From Bacteroidota bacterium (lineage in GTDB: Bacteria; Bacteroidota; Bacteroidia; Bacteroidales; Rikenellaceae): 17,477 nt of DNA. The translations under genes were made by a program, and so were the position numbers. Under the pieces are notes generated by a model, which saw nothing but the letters and a program-made list of their open reading frames with translations, did not search any database and had not been told where the DNA came from. The stretch is from positions 1 to 17,477 of the forward strand of contig JAEZTA010000100.1 in NCBI GenBank assembly GCA_023443765.1. The letters are read 5' to 3'. This document shows, piece after piece, positions 1 through 7,678 of this stretch. Numbering within the stretch: the first letter of the stretch is position 1; each line of letters begins with the position of its first letter.

Positions 1-813
1 GTACAGTACAAGCACGGACTGACTTCGGAGTACGATCTTTTGACGGCCCAGGTGCAGCTGAGCAACCTGAAGCCTACGATCCTCCAGACCGAGAACTCGA
101 TCAAGCTGGCCAAACTGATGCTCAAGATGTACCTTTCGATTCCCGAGGACGTGGCGATCGAGGTGGTGGGCGAGTTGGATGCCCTGCGCAACGACGTGCT
201 GGCGGGGACGGACGGCCTGACGACCGACGTGACGGACAATTCCGACCTGCGCTCGCTCGAATTGCAGGAGGAACTGCTCCATCGCTCGCTCAAAGCCGCC
301 AATGCGGGGCGTATGCCGACGCTCGCGGCCTTCGGGTCGGTCTCCTATACGGGTAACGACATGGAGCCGTTCCTGGATATGGGCGGCGGTACCGACAATT
401 CGAAATACTTCTGGACCCATCCCATTTCGGTCGGCGTGCAACTGTCGGTTCCCATCTTCTCGGGCCTGACGAAGATGAACAAGTCGCGCGAGCTGAAGAA
501 CCAGATTTCGCAGATTTCGCTCCAGCGCAGCTATGCCCGCCAGCAGATCGACGTGCAGGTGCGCTCGGCGCTCAACGACCTGCTGACCGCCCGTGAAACG
601 ATGTACGCCCAGGAACTGACCGTCGAGCAGGCCCGCAAGGCCTACAAGATCTCCGACACCCGCTACCGTGCGGGCGCGGGAACGATCCTCGAACTCAACA
701 GCGCACAACTTTCGCAGACGCAGGCGCAGCTGAACTTCTCGCAGGCGATCTACGACTACCTTTCGGCCAAGGCCGAGTACGACCGCATCATCGGACGCGA
801 ACATGACAAATAA
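1..813 (+). CDS. TolC-family outer-membrane efflux factor (5' partial)
   Basis: This is the outer-membrane channel of the tripartite efflux system whose adaptor and pump follow directly. The frame is already open at base 1, so the N-terminal part, including the signal peptide, lies outside the window; 270 codons are present against a usual family length of about 430-480. Two related segments show the internal duplication of TolC proteins: YKHGLTSEYDLLTAQ near the left edge and TRYRAGAGTILELNSAQ near the C-terminus. The Gln/Ala/Leu-rich heptad-like stretches between them fit the long periplasmic helices. The stop TAA is at 811-813 and the adaptor starts 21 nt later, so co-transcription is very likely. 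The substrate cannot be read from the sequence. Confidence 0.93.
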   Translation, partial: VQYKHGLTSEYDLLTAQVQLSNLKPTILQTENSIKLAKLMLKMYLSIPEDVAIEVVGELDALRNDVLAGTDGLTTDVTDNSDLRSLELQEELLHRSLKAANAGRMPTLAAFGSVSYTGNDMEPFLDMGGGTDNSKYFWTHPISVGVQLSVPIFSGLTKMNKSRELKNQISQISLQRSYARQQIDVQVRSALNDLLTARETMYAQELTVEQARKAYKISDTRYRAGAGTILELNSAQLSQTQAQLNFSQAIYDYLSAKAEYDRIIGREHDK

Positions 814-834
814 ATAAAAACAGGATAAGAACCT

Positions 835-1845
835 ATGAAAAGAATCGTAATTTTAGGAATTGCGGCCGCTACGATTGTCGGTTGCACGGGTAAGAAGAGC
901 GCCGTCGTTACGGAAGACAAAGGCGTGCTGACCAGGAGCGCCCTTGCCGAGGAGGCTACGGTGCGGCTGACGGAGGTGTTCACCTCCGAGATCGAACCCT
1001 ACAAGGAGAACGACATCACTCCCGCCGCTTCGGGCGTGCACATCGACAAGATCATGGTCGAGGTGGGCGATCCGGTGCGCGAAGGCCAGCTGATCGTGTC
1101 GCTCGACCCCACGCAGTACACCCAGCAGCTGGTGCAGCTGAAGACCGTCGAGGACGATTACAACCGTCTGCTGCCTGTTTATCAGGCCGGAGGTATCTCG
1201 ACGCAGCAGATCGAGCAGGCCAAGGCCCAGCTGGACGTGCAGCGTGAAGTGGTCGCCAACCTCAAGAAGAACATCGAGGTCCGTTCGCCGATTTCGGGCG
1301 TTGTCACGGCCCGCAACTACGAGTCCGGCGACCTGTTCGCCCAGCAGCCGATCCTGCACATCATGCAGATCGACCCGCTGAAAGTCATCGCCAATATTTC
1401 GGAGCAGTATTTCTCCAACGTGAAGGTCGGGATGCCGGTGAAACTGACGGTAGACATCTTCCCCGACGAGGAGTTCACGGGTACGGTGTCGCTGATCTAT
1501 CCGGCGCTCGACCCCACGACCCGCACCTTCAAGGTCGAGGTTAAGGTTCCCAATGCCAAACGTACGCTGCGCCCGGGCATGTATGCCCGCACGACCTTCG
1601 ACATGGGCAGCAAGCAGGGTGTGATGGTTCCCGACGTGGCTATCCAGAAGCAGGTCGGCTCGGCCGAGCGTTACCTTTATGTCATCGTGGGCGATTCGGT
1701 TGCCGAGCGTCGTTCGGTGGAGGTAGGCCGTCAGGTCGGCAGCAGCGTGGACATCCTGCGGGGTGTTGAGCCGGGCGAGCAGGTGGCCGTCACTGCGCTG
1801 TCGAAACTCTTCGACGGGGCCAAAGTGGAAGTTAAAAAAGACTAA
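835..1845 (+). CDS. RND efflux periplasmic adaptor (MFP/HlyD family), lipoprotein
   Basis: This 336-residue membrane-fusion protein should bridge the inner-membrane pump and the TolC-like channel in the periplasm. The N-terminus is a lipoprotein signal ending in the lipobox IVGC, with acylated Cys17, so it is probably anchored by lipid. A biotinyl-lipoyl-like half-domain starts near residue 60 (DITPAASGVHIDKIMVEVGD). A short alpha-hairpin follows at about 105-145, rich in Gln and Leu. The second lipoyl half is VRSPISGVVTARNYESGD, and beta-barrel and membrane-proximal domains extend to the C-terminus (TFKVEVKVPN, LRPGMYARTTFD). The compact hairpin and length suit HAE1-type systems. The gene lies 21 nt after the channel gene and 15 nt before the pump gene, so all three form one operon. 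The substrate is unknown. Confidence 0.95.
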   Translation: MKRIVILGIAAATIVGCTGKKSAVVTEDKGVLTRSALAEEATVRLTEVFTSEIEPYKENDITPAASGVHIDKIMVEVGDPVREGQLIVSLDPTQYTQQLVQLKTVEDDYNRLLPVYQAGGISTQQIEQAKAQLDVQREVVANLKKNIEVRSPISGVVTARNYESGDLFAQQPILHIMQIDPLKVIANISEQYFSNVKVGMPVKLTVDIFPDEEFTGTVSLIYPALDPTTRTFKVEVKVPNAKRTLRPGMYARTTFDMGSKQGVMVPDVAIQKQVGSAERYLYVIVGDSVAERRSVEVGRQVGSSVDILRGVEPGEQVAVTALSKLFDGAKVEVKKD

Positions 1846-1860
1846 AAAAGACCCTTTCCA

Positions 1861-4800
1861 ATGAAGATATACGAAAGCGCGGTCCGCAAACCGATCTCTA
1901 CGATCCTGCTTTTCGTCGGCGTGATGGTCATGGGCCTCTTCTCGCTGATGAACCTGGCCGTAGACCAGTATCCCGAGATCGAAATACCCCAGATTTCGGT
2001 CATCACCTTCTATCCCGGCGCCAATGCCGCGGATATCGAAACCAACATCACCCGTGTGCTGGAGGACAACCTCAATACGGTGAGCAACCTCAAGAAGCTG
2101 ACTTCCAAGTCGCAGGATAACGTCTCGATGATTACCGTCGAGTTCGAATACGGCTCCGACCTGAGTGAAGGAGCCAACGAAATCCGCGACGTGGTGTCGC
2201 GTGTGCAGTCGATGCTGCCGGACGACATCGACTACCCGACGATCTTCAAGTTCTCGACCTCGATGATTCCCGTGATGATGATCGCCGTCACGGCCGACGA
2301 GAGCTATCCGGCACTGAACAAGATCCTCGACGACAAGCTGGTCAACGTGCTGAACCGCGTCGACGGCGTGGGCGCCGTGTCGATCATCGGTGCGCCCGAA
2401 CGCGAGGTGCAGGTCAACGTCGATCCCGCCAAGCTCGAAGCCTACAACCTGACGGTCGAGCAGTTGGGCCAGATCATCGCCGCCGAGAATGTCAACATCC
2501 CCAGCGGTACGATCGACATCGGTAACAACACGTTCAACATCAAGGCCGACGGCGAGTTCAAACTCTCGGACGAGCTGCGCAAGGTCGTGGTGTCGAACGC
2601 CGGAGGCCGCACGGTGAAACTCTCGGACGTGGCCCAGATTCGCGATACGCTCGAAAAAGCGACGATGGACGAACGCGTCAACGGCCAGTTGGGCGTGCGT
2701 GTGATGTTCCAGAAGCAGTCGGGCGCCAACACCGTGGATATTGTCCACGAAATCCAGTCGCGCCTGCCGGAAATCCAGAAGACCCTTCCGAAGGACGTTC
2801 AGATGGAGCTTATTTTCGAAGGTTCGAAGGAGATCACCGATGCTATCGGGTCGCTTTCGGAGACCATTCTCTACGCCTTCATCTTTGTGGTGCTGGTGGT
2901 GATGGTGTTCCTCGGCCGATGGCGTGCGACGATGATCATCTGTATGACGATCCCCGTGTCGCTGATCTGTTCGTTCATCTATCTGTTCGCCACAGGCTCC
3001 ACGCTGAACATCATTTCGCTCTCGTCGCTCTCCATCGCTATCGGTATGGTCGTCGACGATGCGATCGTGGTGCTGGAAAACATTACGACGCATATCGAGC
3101 GCGGTTCCAACCCGAAGGAGGCCGCCATTTACGCTACCAATGAGGTGTGGCTGTCGGTTATCGCCACGACGCTCGTGGTCGTTGCGGTGTTCCTGCCGCT
3201 GACGATGGTCCCGGGCATGGCCGGTATCCTGTTCCGCGAGCTGGGCTGGATCGTGACGATCGTGGTCTGTGTTTCGACTCTGGCGGCTATTTCGCTGACC
3301 CCGATGATGTCGGCCTACCTGCTCAAACTCGAAGGAGGCGTCCACGACTACAAGGGTCTCGGCGTGATCTACAAACCTATCGACCGGGCGCTCGCATGGC
3401 TCGATGCAGCCTATGCCCGTTCGCTCAACTGGGTCGTACGCCACCGTCGGATCACCTTCTTCTCGATGATGTCGATCTTCGTTGTGTCGCTGGGCCTGCT
3501 GACGCAGGTTCCGACCGAGTTCTTCCCGCCCTCGGATAACAGCCGTATTTCCGCCACCGTCGAACTGGAGCAAAATATCGCTGTGGAGTATACCGCACGC
3601 ATCGCCCGTCAGATCGACAGCATTATTTATGCGAAGTACCCCGAAATCGTGCTCGTATCGGCTTCTTCGGGCGCCAACTCTTCGGACGATGCCTTTGCGG
3701 CGATGCAGACCACCGGTTCGCACATCATCAACTACAACGTGCGCCTGTCCGATGTGGAGGATCGCGAGCGTTCGATCTACGTCATCTCCGACCTGCTGCG
3801 CGAGGACCTCAACAGTATTCCCGAGGTACGCCAGTATACGGTGACCCCCGGCGGTATGTCGGGTAGCATGAGCGGTTCGGCGACCGTCGACATCAAGGTC
3901 TTCGGCTATGACATGGACGTTACCAACGCCATTGCCAACGACCTGAAGGAGAAGATGGGCCAACTGCCCGGCGTTCGCGACGTGAAACTTTCGCGCGACG
4001 ACCTGCGTCCCGAATACAACGTCGTCTTCGACCGCGACCGCCTGTCGTATTACGGTATCAGCAGCGCTGTGGCATCGCAGGCCGTACGCAACCGCCTCGA
4101 CGGTCTCGTGGCTTCGAAATACCGTGAGGACGGCGATGAGTACGACATCATCGTGCGTTATGCCGAGCCGTTTCGTAACCGCATCGAGGACGTGGAGAAC
4201 ATCACCCTCTACAATGCGCAGGGCGGTCCTGTGAAACTCAAGGAGGTGGGAACCGTGCAGGAAGAGTATGCCGCGCCGATGATCGAGCGAGAGAATCGCC
4301 AGCGTGTCATTTCGGTTAAATCGACCCTTGGAGCCGGTGTTGCGCTGGGCGACGTGGTCGCCGAGGTGAACAAACTGATCGACGAATATCCTACGCCCGA
4401 CGGCGTGGACCTGGCGGTCGGCGGTACGGTCGAGGACCAGGGCGATGCCTTCTCCGACCTCGGAACGCTGCTCATCCTGATCGTCATCCTGGTTTACATC
4501 GTGATGGCCACGCAGTTCGAGTCGCTGAAATTCCCGTTCATCATCATGTTCACCATTCCGTTCGCCTTTACGGGTGTGTTCCTCGCCCTGTGGATGACCT
4601 CCACGCCGCTGTCGCTGATTGCCCTGATCGGAGCCATTATGCTCGTGGGTATCGTGACGAAGAACGGTATCGTGATGGTCGACTACATGAACCTCTTGGT
4701 CGAGCGCGGTTCGGGTGTCTTCGACGCGGTGATCGCCGGCGGTAAGAGCCGTCTGCGCCCGGTGTTGATGACTTCGTTCACGACCATCCTGGGTATGTTG

Positions 4801-5001
4801 CCGCTGGCAATCGGCACGGGAGCCGGATCGGAGACCTGGCAGCCGATGGGTATCGCTGTGATCGGCGGTCTGACCTTCTCGACGATCCTGACGCTCTTCA
4901 TCGTTCCGGTGCTCTATTCGATCCTTGTGAACCGTTCGCAGCGCAAGGAGAAGGAGAAACTGGCACAGGTAGCTGCTAAACACCAGGCAAGCAAACATTA
5001 A
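1861..5001 (+). CDS. RND efflux transporter permease, HAE1/AcrB family
   Basis: This proton-driven inner-membrane pump has 1046 residues, the full length for AcrB-type transporters. TM1 starts at about residue 12 (ISTILLFVGVMVMGLFSLM). The first helix cluster begins near 330 and the second near 860, with two large periplasmic porter/docking loops between them. The proton-relay residues are in place: Asp399-Asp400 in GMVVDDAIVVLENI of TM4, and Lys934 in VGIVTKNGIVMVDY of TM10, equivalent to AcrB D407/D408/K940. The GSxSGSATVDIKVFGYD stretch fits the second porter half. No heavy-metal-specific signature was recognised, so HAE1 (drugs, detergents, bile) is preferred over HME (CzcA), but this is inference. 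It follows the adaptor by 15 nt and precedes a PII-like gene by 14 nt. Confidence 0.96.
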   Translation: MKIYESAVRKPISTILLFVGVMVMGLFSLMNLAVDQYPEIEIPQISVITFYPGANAADIETNITRVLEDNLNTVSNLKKLTSKSQDNVSMITVEFEYGSDLSEGANEIRDVVSRVQSMLPDDIDYPTIFKFSTSMIPVMMIAVTADESYPALNKILDDKLVNVLNRVDGVGAVSIIGAPEREVQVNVDPAKLEAYNLTVEQLGQIIAAENVNIPSGTIDIGNNTFNIKADGEFKLSDELRKVVVSNAGGRTVKLSDVAQIRDTLEKATMDERVNGQLGVRVMFQKQSGANTVDIVHEIQSRLPEIQKTLPKDVQMELIFEGSKEITDAIGSLSETILYAFIFVVLVVMVFLGRWRATMIICMTIPVSLICSFIYLFATGSTLNIISLSSLSIAIGMVVDDAIVVLENITTHIERGSNPKEAAIYATNEVWLSVIATTLVVVAVFLPLTMVPGMAGILFRELGWIVTIVVCVSTLAAISLTPMMSAYLLKLEGGVHDYKGLGVIYKPIDRALAWLDAAYARSLNWVVRHRRITFFSMMSIFVVSLGLLTQVPTEFFPPSDNSRISATVELEQNIAVEYTARIARQIDSIIYAKYPEIVLVSASSGANSSDDAFAAMQTTGSHIINYNVRLSDVEDRERSIYVISDLLREDLNSIPEVRQYTVTPGGMSGSMSGSATVDIKVFGYDMDVTNAIANDLKEKMGQLPGVRDVKLSRDDLRPEYNVVFDRDRLSYYGISSAVASQAVRNRLDGLVASKYREDGDEYDIIVRYAEPFRNRIEDVENITLYNAQGGPVKLKEVGTVQEEYAAPMIERENRQRVISVKSTLGAGVALGDVVAEVNKLIDEYPTPDGVDLAVGGTVEDQGDAFSDLGTLLILIVILVYIVMATQFESLKFPFIIMFTIPFAFTGVFLALWMTSTPLSLIALIGAIMLVGIVTKNGIVMVDYMNLLVERGSGVFDAVIAGGKSRLRPVLMTSFTTILGMLPLAIGTGAGSETWQPMGIAVIGGLTFSTILTLFIVPVLYSILVNRSQRKEKEKLAQVAAKHQASKH

Positions 5002-5015
5002 TTGAAATTACAACT

Positions 5016-5309
5016 ATGAAAGCAGTATTTTTGTCCTATAACCAGGCGCTGACCGACCGCGTGAATGCCATCCTCGACGAGCAGGGTATCCGCGGCTTCA
5101 CGAAGTGGGCGTTGACCGAAGGCCGAGGTTCGGTTGACGGCGAACCCCACTACGGCACGCATGCGTGGCCTTCGATGAACGCTTCGATCCTGGCGATCGT
5201 CGACGACGAGCAGGTCGCCCCGCTGATGGACGCCTTCCGGGAACTGGATGCGGCGACCAAATTGCAGGGTTCCAGGGCGTTTGTCTGGAACATCGAGAGC
5301 GGATTTTGA
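5016..5309 (+). CDS. PII-like small signalling protein linked to RND efflux operon
   Basis: This 97-residue protein has the ferredoxin-like beta-alpha-beta pattern of the PII/CutA superfamily: strand MKAVFLSYNQ, helix ALTDRVNAILDEQ, strand GFTKWALTEGRG, a short central loop (GEPHYGTHAWP), strand ASILAIVDDEQ, helix VAPLMDAFRELD. It is shorter than GlnB (112 residues) and lacks the classical long T-loop with its modified tyrosine, so it should not be called a nitrogen regulator. PII-like proteins encoded beside Czc/Acr-type efflux genes have been described as a separate group (PII-NG); membership here is inferred from context and size. Starting 14 nt after the pump stop, it is probably co-transcribed, which suggests a sensor or modulator of the exporter. 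Its ligand is unknown. Confidence 0.8.
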   Translation: MKAVFLSYNQALTDRVNAILDEQGIRGFTKWALTEGRGSVDGEPHYGTHAWPSMNASILAIVDDEQVAPLMDAFRELDAATKLQGSRAFVWNIESGF

Positions 5310-5338
5310 TCTCACGGGCATCTTTCGCCCTGCCTTGT

Positions 5339-5383
5339 CCGGCCCGAATGGGAAATACGTCGTGTATGTCCCATCCGGGCCGG
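5339..5383 (+). other. Strong imperfect hairpin downstream of the efflux operon
   Basis: The arms pair in three blocks: CCGGCCCG (5339-5346) with CGGGCCGG (5376-5383), ATGGGA (5348-5353) with TCCCAT (5369-5374), and ATAC (5355-5358) with GTAT (5364-5367). The blocks are separated by single A/C and A/G mismatches and the loop is five bases. That is 18 base pairs in all. No T-run follows on either strand, so it is not a textbook terminator. It may protect the 3' end of the efflux transcript or act as a small structured RNA. Confidence 0.6.
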
Positions 5384-5445
5384 CCGGCGTTATGCCAAAA
5401 CCTGCTCCGCGATAATCAAAACCTGCCAATGCACATCGCTCAAAT

Positions 5446-5488
5446 CCCCGAACGGGACGTACTCCGGTACTGCCCGCCCGGGGTTTTT
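5446..5488 (+). terminator. Intrinsic terminator of the efflux/PII operon
   Basis: Stem blocks CCCCG (5446-5450) with CGGGG (5479-5483), CGGG with GCCC, and GTAC with GTAC around a TCCG loop are followed directly by five T residues (5484-5488). It lies about 140 nt after the PII-like stop and before the promoter of the next gene, as expected for the end of the operon. Two 2x2 internal mismatches weaken it. Confidence 0.6.
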
Positions 5489-5693
5489 CACGCTACGCGG
5501 CATCTGTATGGTCCGGACCGGAATCGGAATACCCCGAAAATCCGGTCGCTGTGGGGCTTATCCGCCCGGGACCGTTTTGTCCGGCGATAATCCGGAAAAT
5601 AAGTGTATCGTTGGGGAATTTTTTCTATCTTTGGAGTCGTTACGACACGTTTATTTTGTCGGGATCCCTTGCCGGACCGCCATGCGATTCGGT

Positions 5694-5724
5694 TTTGGGC
5701 TCATCCGGCTTTTTCGTATTTTTG
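5694..5724 (+). promoter_or_regulatory. Bacteroidetes promoter of the MBL-fold gene
   Basis: The -33 box TTTG (5694-5697), a 19-nt spacer and the -7 box TATTTTTG (5717-5724) match the Bacteroidetes primary sigma consensus TTTG-N19-TAnnTTTG exactly. Inside the spacer, CATCCGGCTTTTTCGTA (5702-5718) is also found in both engB promoters. An inverted repeat GCCGGA (5671-5676) / TCCGGC (5704-5709) spans the -33 box. The start codon begins at 5730, only five bases after the -7 box, so the transcript may have almost no leader. Confidence 0.75.
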
Positions 5725-5729
5725 GAAAC

Positions 5730-6509
5730 ATGAAACTCACCTTTCTGGGAACCGGTACTTCGCAGGGCGTACCCGTCATCGGCTGCCGCTGCAAGGTATG
5801 CACGTCGGCGGACCGGCGCGACAACCGTCTGCGCACCTCGGCGATGGTCGAGACGCGGGGCGTGCGCATCGTCATCGACGCCGGACCCGATTTCCGCTAC
5901 CAGATGCTCCGCACGGGCGTGCGGCATCTCGACGCCATTCTGCTGACCCACGAGCACAAGGACCATATCGGCGGTCTGGACGACGTGCGGGCTTTCAATT
6001 TCGTCGATTACCCGCCGACCGTCCACAAGGTCCATATCTGGGCCGCCCCGCGGGCGCTGGAGTGCGTGCGCAAGGATTTCGACTATGCCTTCGCGCAGGA
6101 CAAATACCGCGGCGTGCCGGAGATCGAACTGCACGAAATCGACACCGCAAGGCCGTTCCGTGTCGGCGATGTGGAGATCGTGCCCGTGTCGGGCCACCAT
6201 TCCGAACGCTTCGAGGTCACGGGCTTCCGCATCGGGACGCTGGCCTACCTGACGGACTTCAAGACCATCGAGGACGCCGAGGCCGAAAAACTGCGCGGTA
6301 CGGAGGTGCTGGCGGTCAATGCGCTGCGTTTCGCCCCGCATCCGTCGCATTTCAACCTCGCGGAGGCGCTGGCGCTGATCCGCCGCGTCGGGCCGCGCGA
6401 GGCCTATATCACGCATATGTCCCACGAAATAGGCCTGCATGCCGAGACGGAGGCGACGCTCCCGCCGGGCGTGCACCTGGCTTACGACGGGTTGGAGGTG
6501 GAAATTTAG
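5730..6509 (+). CDS. MBL-fold metallo-hydrolase (PhnP / COG1235 type)
   Basis: This 259-residue metallo-beta-lactamase-fold hydrolase carries the HxHxDH metal motif at His74, His76, Asp78 and His79 (THEHKDHIGGLDD). Later metal ligands are expected in VSGHHSERF, LAYLTDFK and THMSHEIGLH. The N-terminus MKLTFLGTGTSQGVPVIGC, followed by CxxC-type cysteines (GCRCKVC), is typical of PhnP-like and related Bacteroidetes MBL proteins, where the cysteines bind a structural zinc. PhnP itself is a cyclic ribose phosphodiesterase; no phosphonate genes are nearby, so the substrate is left open. The frame runs upstream to an ATG at 5508, but homology begins at 5730, which also follows a consensus promoter. 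A short-chain dehydrogenase follows after about 100 nt. Confidence 0.92.
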   Translation: MKLTFLGTGTSQGVPVIGCRCKVCTSADRRDNRLRTSAMVETRGVRIVIDAGPDFRYQMLRTGVRHLDAILLTHEHKDHIGGLDDVRAFNFVDYPPTVHKVHIWAAPRALECVRKDFDYAFAQDKYRGVPEIELHEIDTARPFRVGDVEIVPVSGHHSERFEVTGFRIGTLAYLTDFKTIEDAEAEKLRGTEVLAVNALRFAPHPSHFNLAEALALIRRVGPREAYITHMSHEIGLHAETEATLPPGVHLAYDGLEVEI

Positions 6510-6573
6510 GCTCGCATTCCGGCCGCATGCGGTAAGCTTCCGTCAAGGCGGGGGCGGGGCCGGACTTGTAGAT

Positions 6574-6588
6574 GCGGCGGAACGCCGC
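6574..6588 (+). other. Small GC hairpin between the MBL and SDR genes
   Basis: GCGGCG (6574-6579) and CGCCGC (6583-6588) form a perfect six-pair stem with a GAA loop, 18 nt before the first possible SDR start. No T-run follows, so it is more likely a leader or processing structure than a terminator. The roughly 100-nt gap shows no clear TTTG/TAnnTTTG promoter, which leaves read-through from the MBL gene possible. Confidence 0.3.
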
Positions 6589-6605
6589 GAAAACGGCGGG
6601 CGGAG

Positions 6606-7445
6606 ATGCAAAACATGAATAAAAAAGATATGAAGACATTGGCAAATAAGGTAATCGTCATTACGGGCGCATCGTCGGGTATCGGCGAGGCGATGGCGAA
6701 GGTATACGCCGCGCAGGGCGCAAAAGTGGTGCTCGGAGCGCGCAACGTGCAGAAATTGCAGCTTCTTGCGGGCGACATTCGCGCCCGGGGCGGGCAGGCG
6801 GCCTACTGCGGGGTGGACGTGACGAAGCCCGAGGAGTGCCGGGAGCTGATCGAAACCGCCGTGCGGGAGTTCGGCGGCATAGACGTGCTGATCTGCAATG
6901 CGGGTATTTCGATGCGCGCCATTTTCGACGACGTGGACCTCGGGGTGCTGCACCGGCTGATGGACGTCAACTTCTGGGGTACGGTCAACTGCTGCAAGTT
7001 CGCATTGCCGTATCTTCAGGCGTTGAAAGGCTCCGTCGTGGGCATTTCCTCCGTCGCCGGGCTGCACGGACTGCCGGGCCGCACGGGCTATTCGGCTTCG
7101 AAATACGCCATGACGGGATTCCTCGAAACGCTGCGTATTGAGAACCTCAAAAAGGGATTGCACGTGATGATCGCCTGTCCGGGTTTCACCGCTTCGAACG
7201 TCCGCTTCTCGGCCCTCACGGCCGACGGGAAGCAGCAGGGCGCCACGCCGCGCAACGAGTCGAAGATGATGACTCCCGAGGAGGTGGCCCGCATCGTGGC
7301 GAAGGGCATCCTCCGGCGCAAACGCCTTTGCCTGATGGAGAGCGAGGGGCGCGCCACGCACTTCGTCAAGAAGTTCGCCCCGGCGTTCCTCGACCGGATG
7401 TTCTATCTGGTGATGTCCCGCGAGCCGGATTCGCCTTTCAAGTAG
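6606..7445 (+). CDS. Short-chain dehydrogenase/reductase (SDR family oxidoreductase)
   Basis: This classical SDR, 279 residues from the first ATG, should be an NAD(P)H-dependent cytosolic oxidoreductase. The cofactor motif TGASSGIGEA begins at residue 20, and an NAG motif (LICNAGIS) follows. The active site is present: Ser149 in GISSVAGLHG and Tyr162-x-x-x-Lys166 in YSASKYAM. Three in-frame ATGs compete. At 6606, GGAG abuts the codon with no spacing. At 6615, GGAG is nine bases upstream, a better fit. At 6630 (MKTLANKVIVITG), homology begins. The longest is given, but 6615 or 6630 may be real. The C-terminal segment (MEREGRAT-like region near FVKKFAPAFLDRMFYLVMS) is typical of Bacteroidetes SDRs with unknown substrate. 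A terminator follows 19 nt after the stop. Confidence 0.92.
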   Translation: MQNMNKKDMKTLANKVIVITGASSGIGEAMAKVYAAQGAKVVLGARNVQKLQLLAGDIRARGGQAAYCGVDVTKPEECRELIETAVREFGGIDVLICNAGISMRAIFDDVDLGVLHRLMDVNFWGTVNCCKFALPYLQALKGSVVGISSVAGLHGLPGRTGYSASKYAMTGFLETLRIENLKKGLHVMIACPGFTASNVRFSALTADGKQQGATPRNESKMMTPEEVARIVAKGILRRKRLCLMESEGRATHFVKKFAPAFLDRMFYLVMSREPDSPFK

Positions 7446-7464
7446 CCGGAAGTCGGATGACAGG

Positions 7465-7496
7465 GGCGGGAACTTACGAAAGGTTCCCGCCTTTTT
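7465..7496 (+). terminator. Intrinsic terminator of the SDR gene
   Basis: A perfect nine-pair stem, GGCGGGAAC (7465-7473) with GTTCCCGCC (7483-7491), encloses a nine-base loop and is followed by five T residues (7492-7496). It begins 19 nt after the SDR stop codon. Confidence 0.88.
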
Positions 7497-7616
7497 GCAC
7501 CCTTTCCGCGGGACCCGTTTTTCGGCGGGCGGGGGGGCGGTTGCCTGCCTACGGAGTATGTCCGCAGCCGCACCAAGGGCGGAGAGAAGGCGGGGTAGTC
7601 CTTCTTCCGTGAACGG

Positions 7617-7658
7617 AAAATTCCCCGGAACCTTTGCGGAAAGGTTCCGGGGAATTTT
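7617..7658. terminator. prs: Bidirectional terminator between convergent SDR and prs genes
   Basis: A perfect 19-pair inverted repeat runs from AAAATTCCCCGGAACCTTT (7617-7635) to its complement (7640-7658) with a GCGG loop. A/T runs at both outer ends make it work on either strand. It lies 20 bp beyond the prs stop on the minus strand and serves as its terminator, and backs up the SDR terminator on the plus strand. A shorter TTCCG/CGGAA hairpin (7605-7618) abuts it. Between 7497 and 7604 only a G-rich run was seen. Confidence 0.9.
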
Positions 7659-7678
7659 CTGGGTGGAAGCCGGTTCTC

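Noticed and set aside
853..4998. Open frame of 1381 codons on the minus strand, opposite the adaptor and pump genes
   Set aside because: It is antisense to two clearly coding genes, is very rich in His, Arg, Asp and Gln, and shows no domain. It arises because these GC-rich genes rarely use codons whose complement is a stop.
5626..5633. TATCTTTG as a -7 box for the MBL gene
   Set aside because: It matches the box, but no TTTG lies 19-21 nt upstream; the nearest (GTTG at 5610-5613) is only 12 nt away. It is kept only as an alternative.
5508..5729. N-terminal extension of the MBL-fold gene
   Set aside because: It would translate through a consensus promoter and hairpin; family homology starts at the ATG at 5730.
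6574..6588. GC hairpin as terminator of the MBL gene
   Set aside because: There is no T-run and it lies just before the SDR start, so it was kept only as a low-confidence structure.
7520..7545. G-rich run as a possible quadruplex
   Set aside because: It lacks four evenly spaced G-tracts and is not placed at a promoter or gene.
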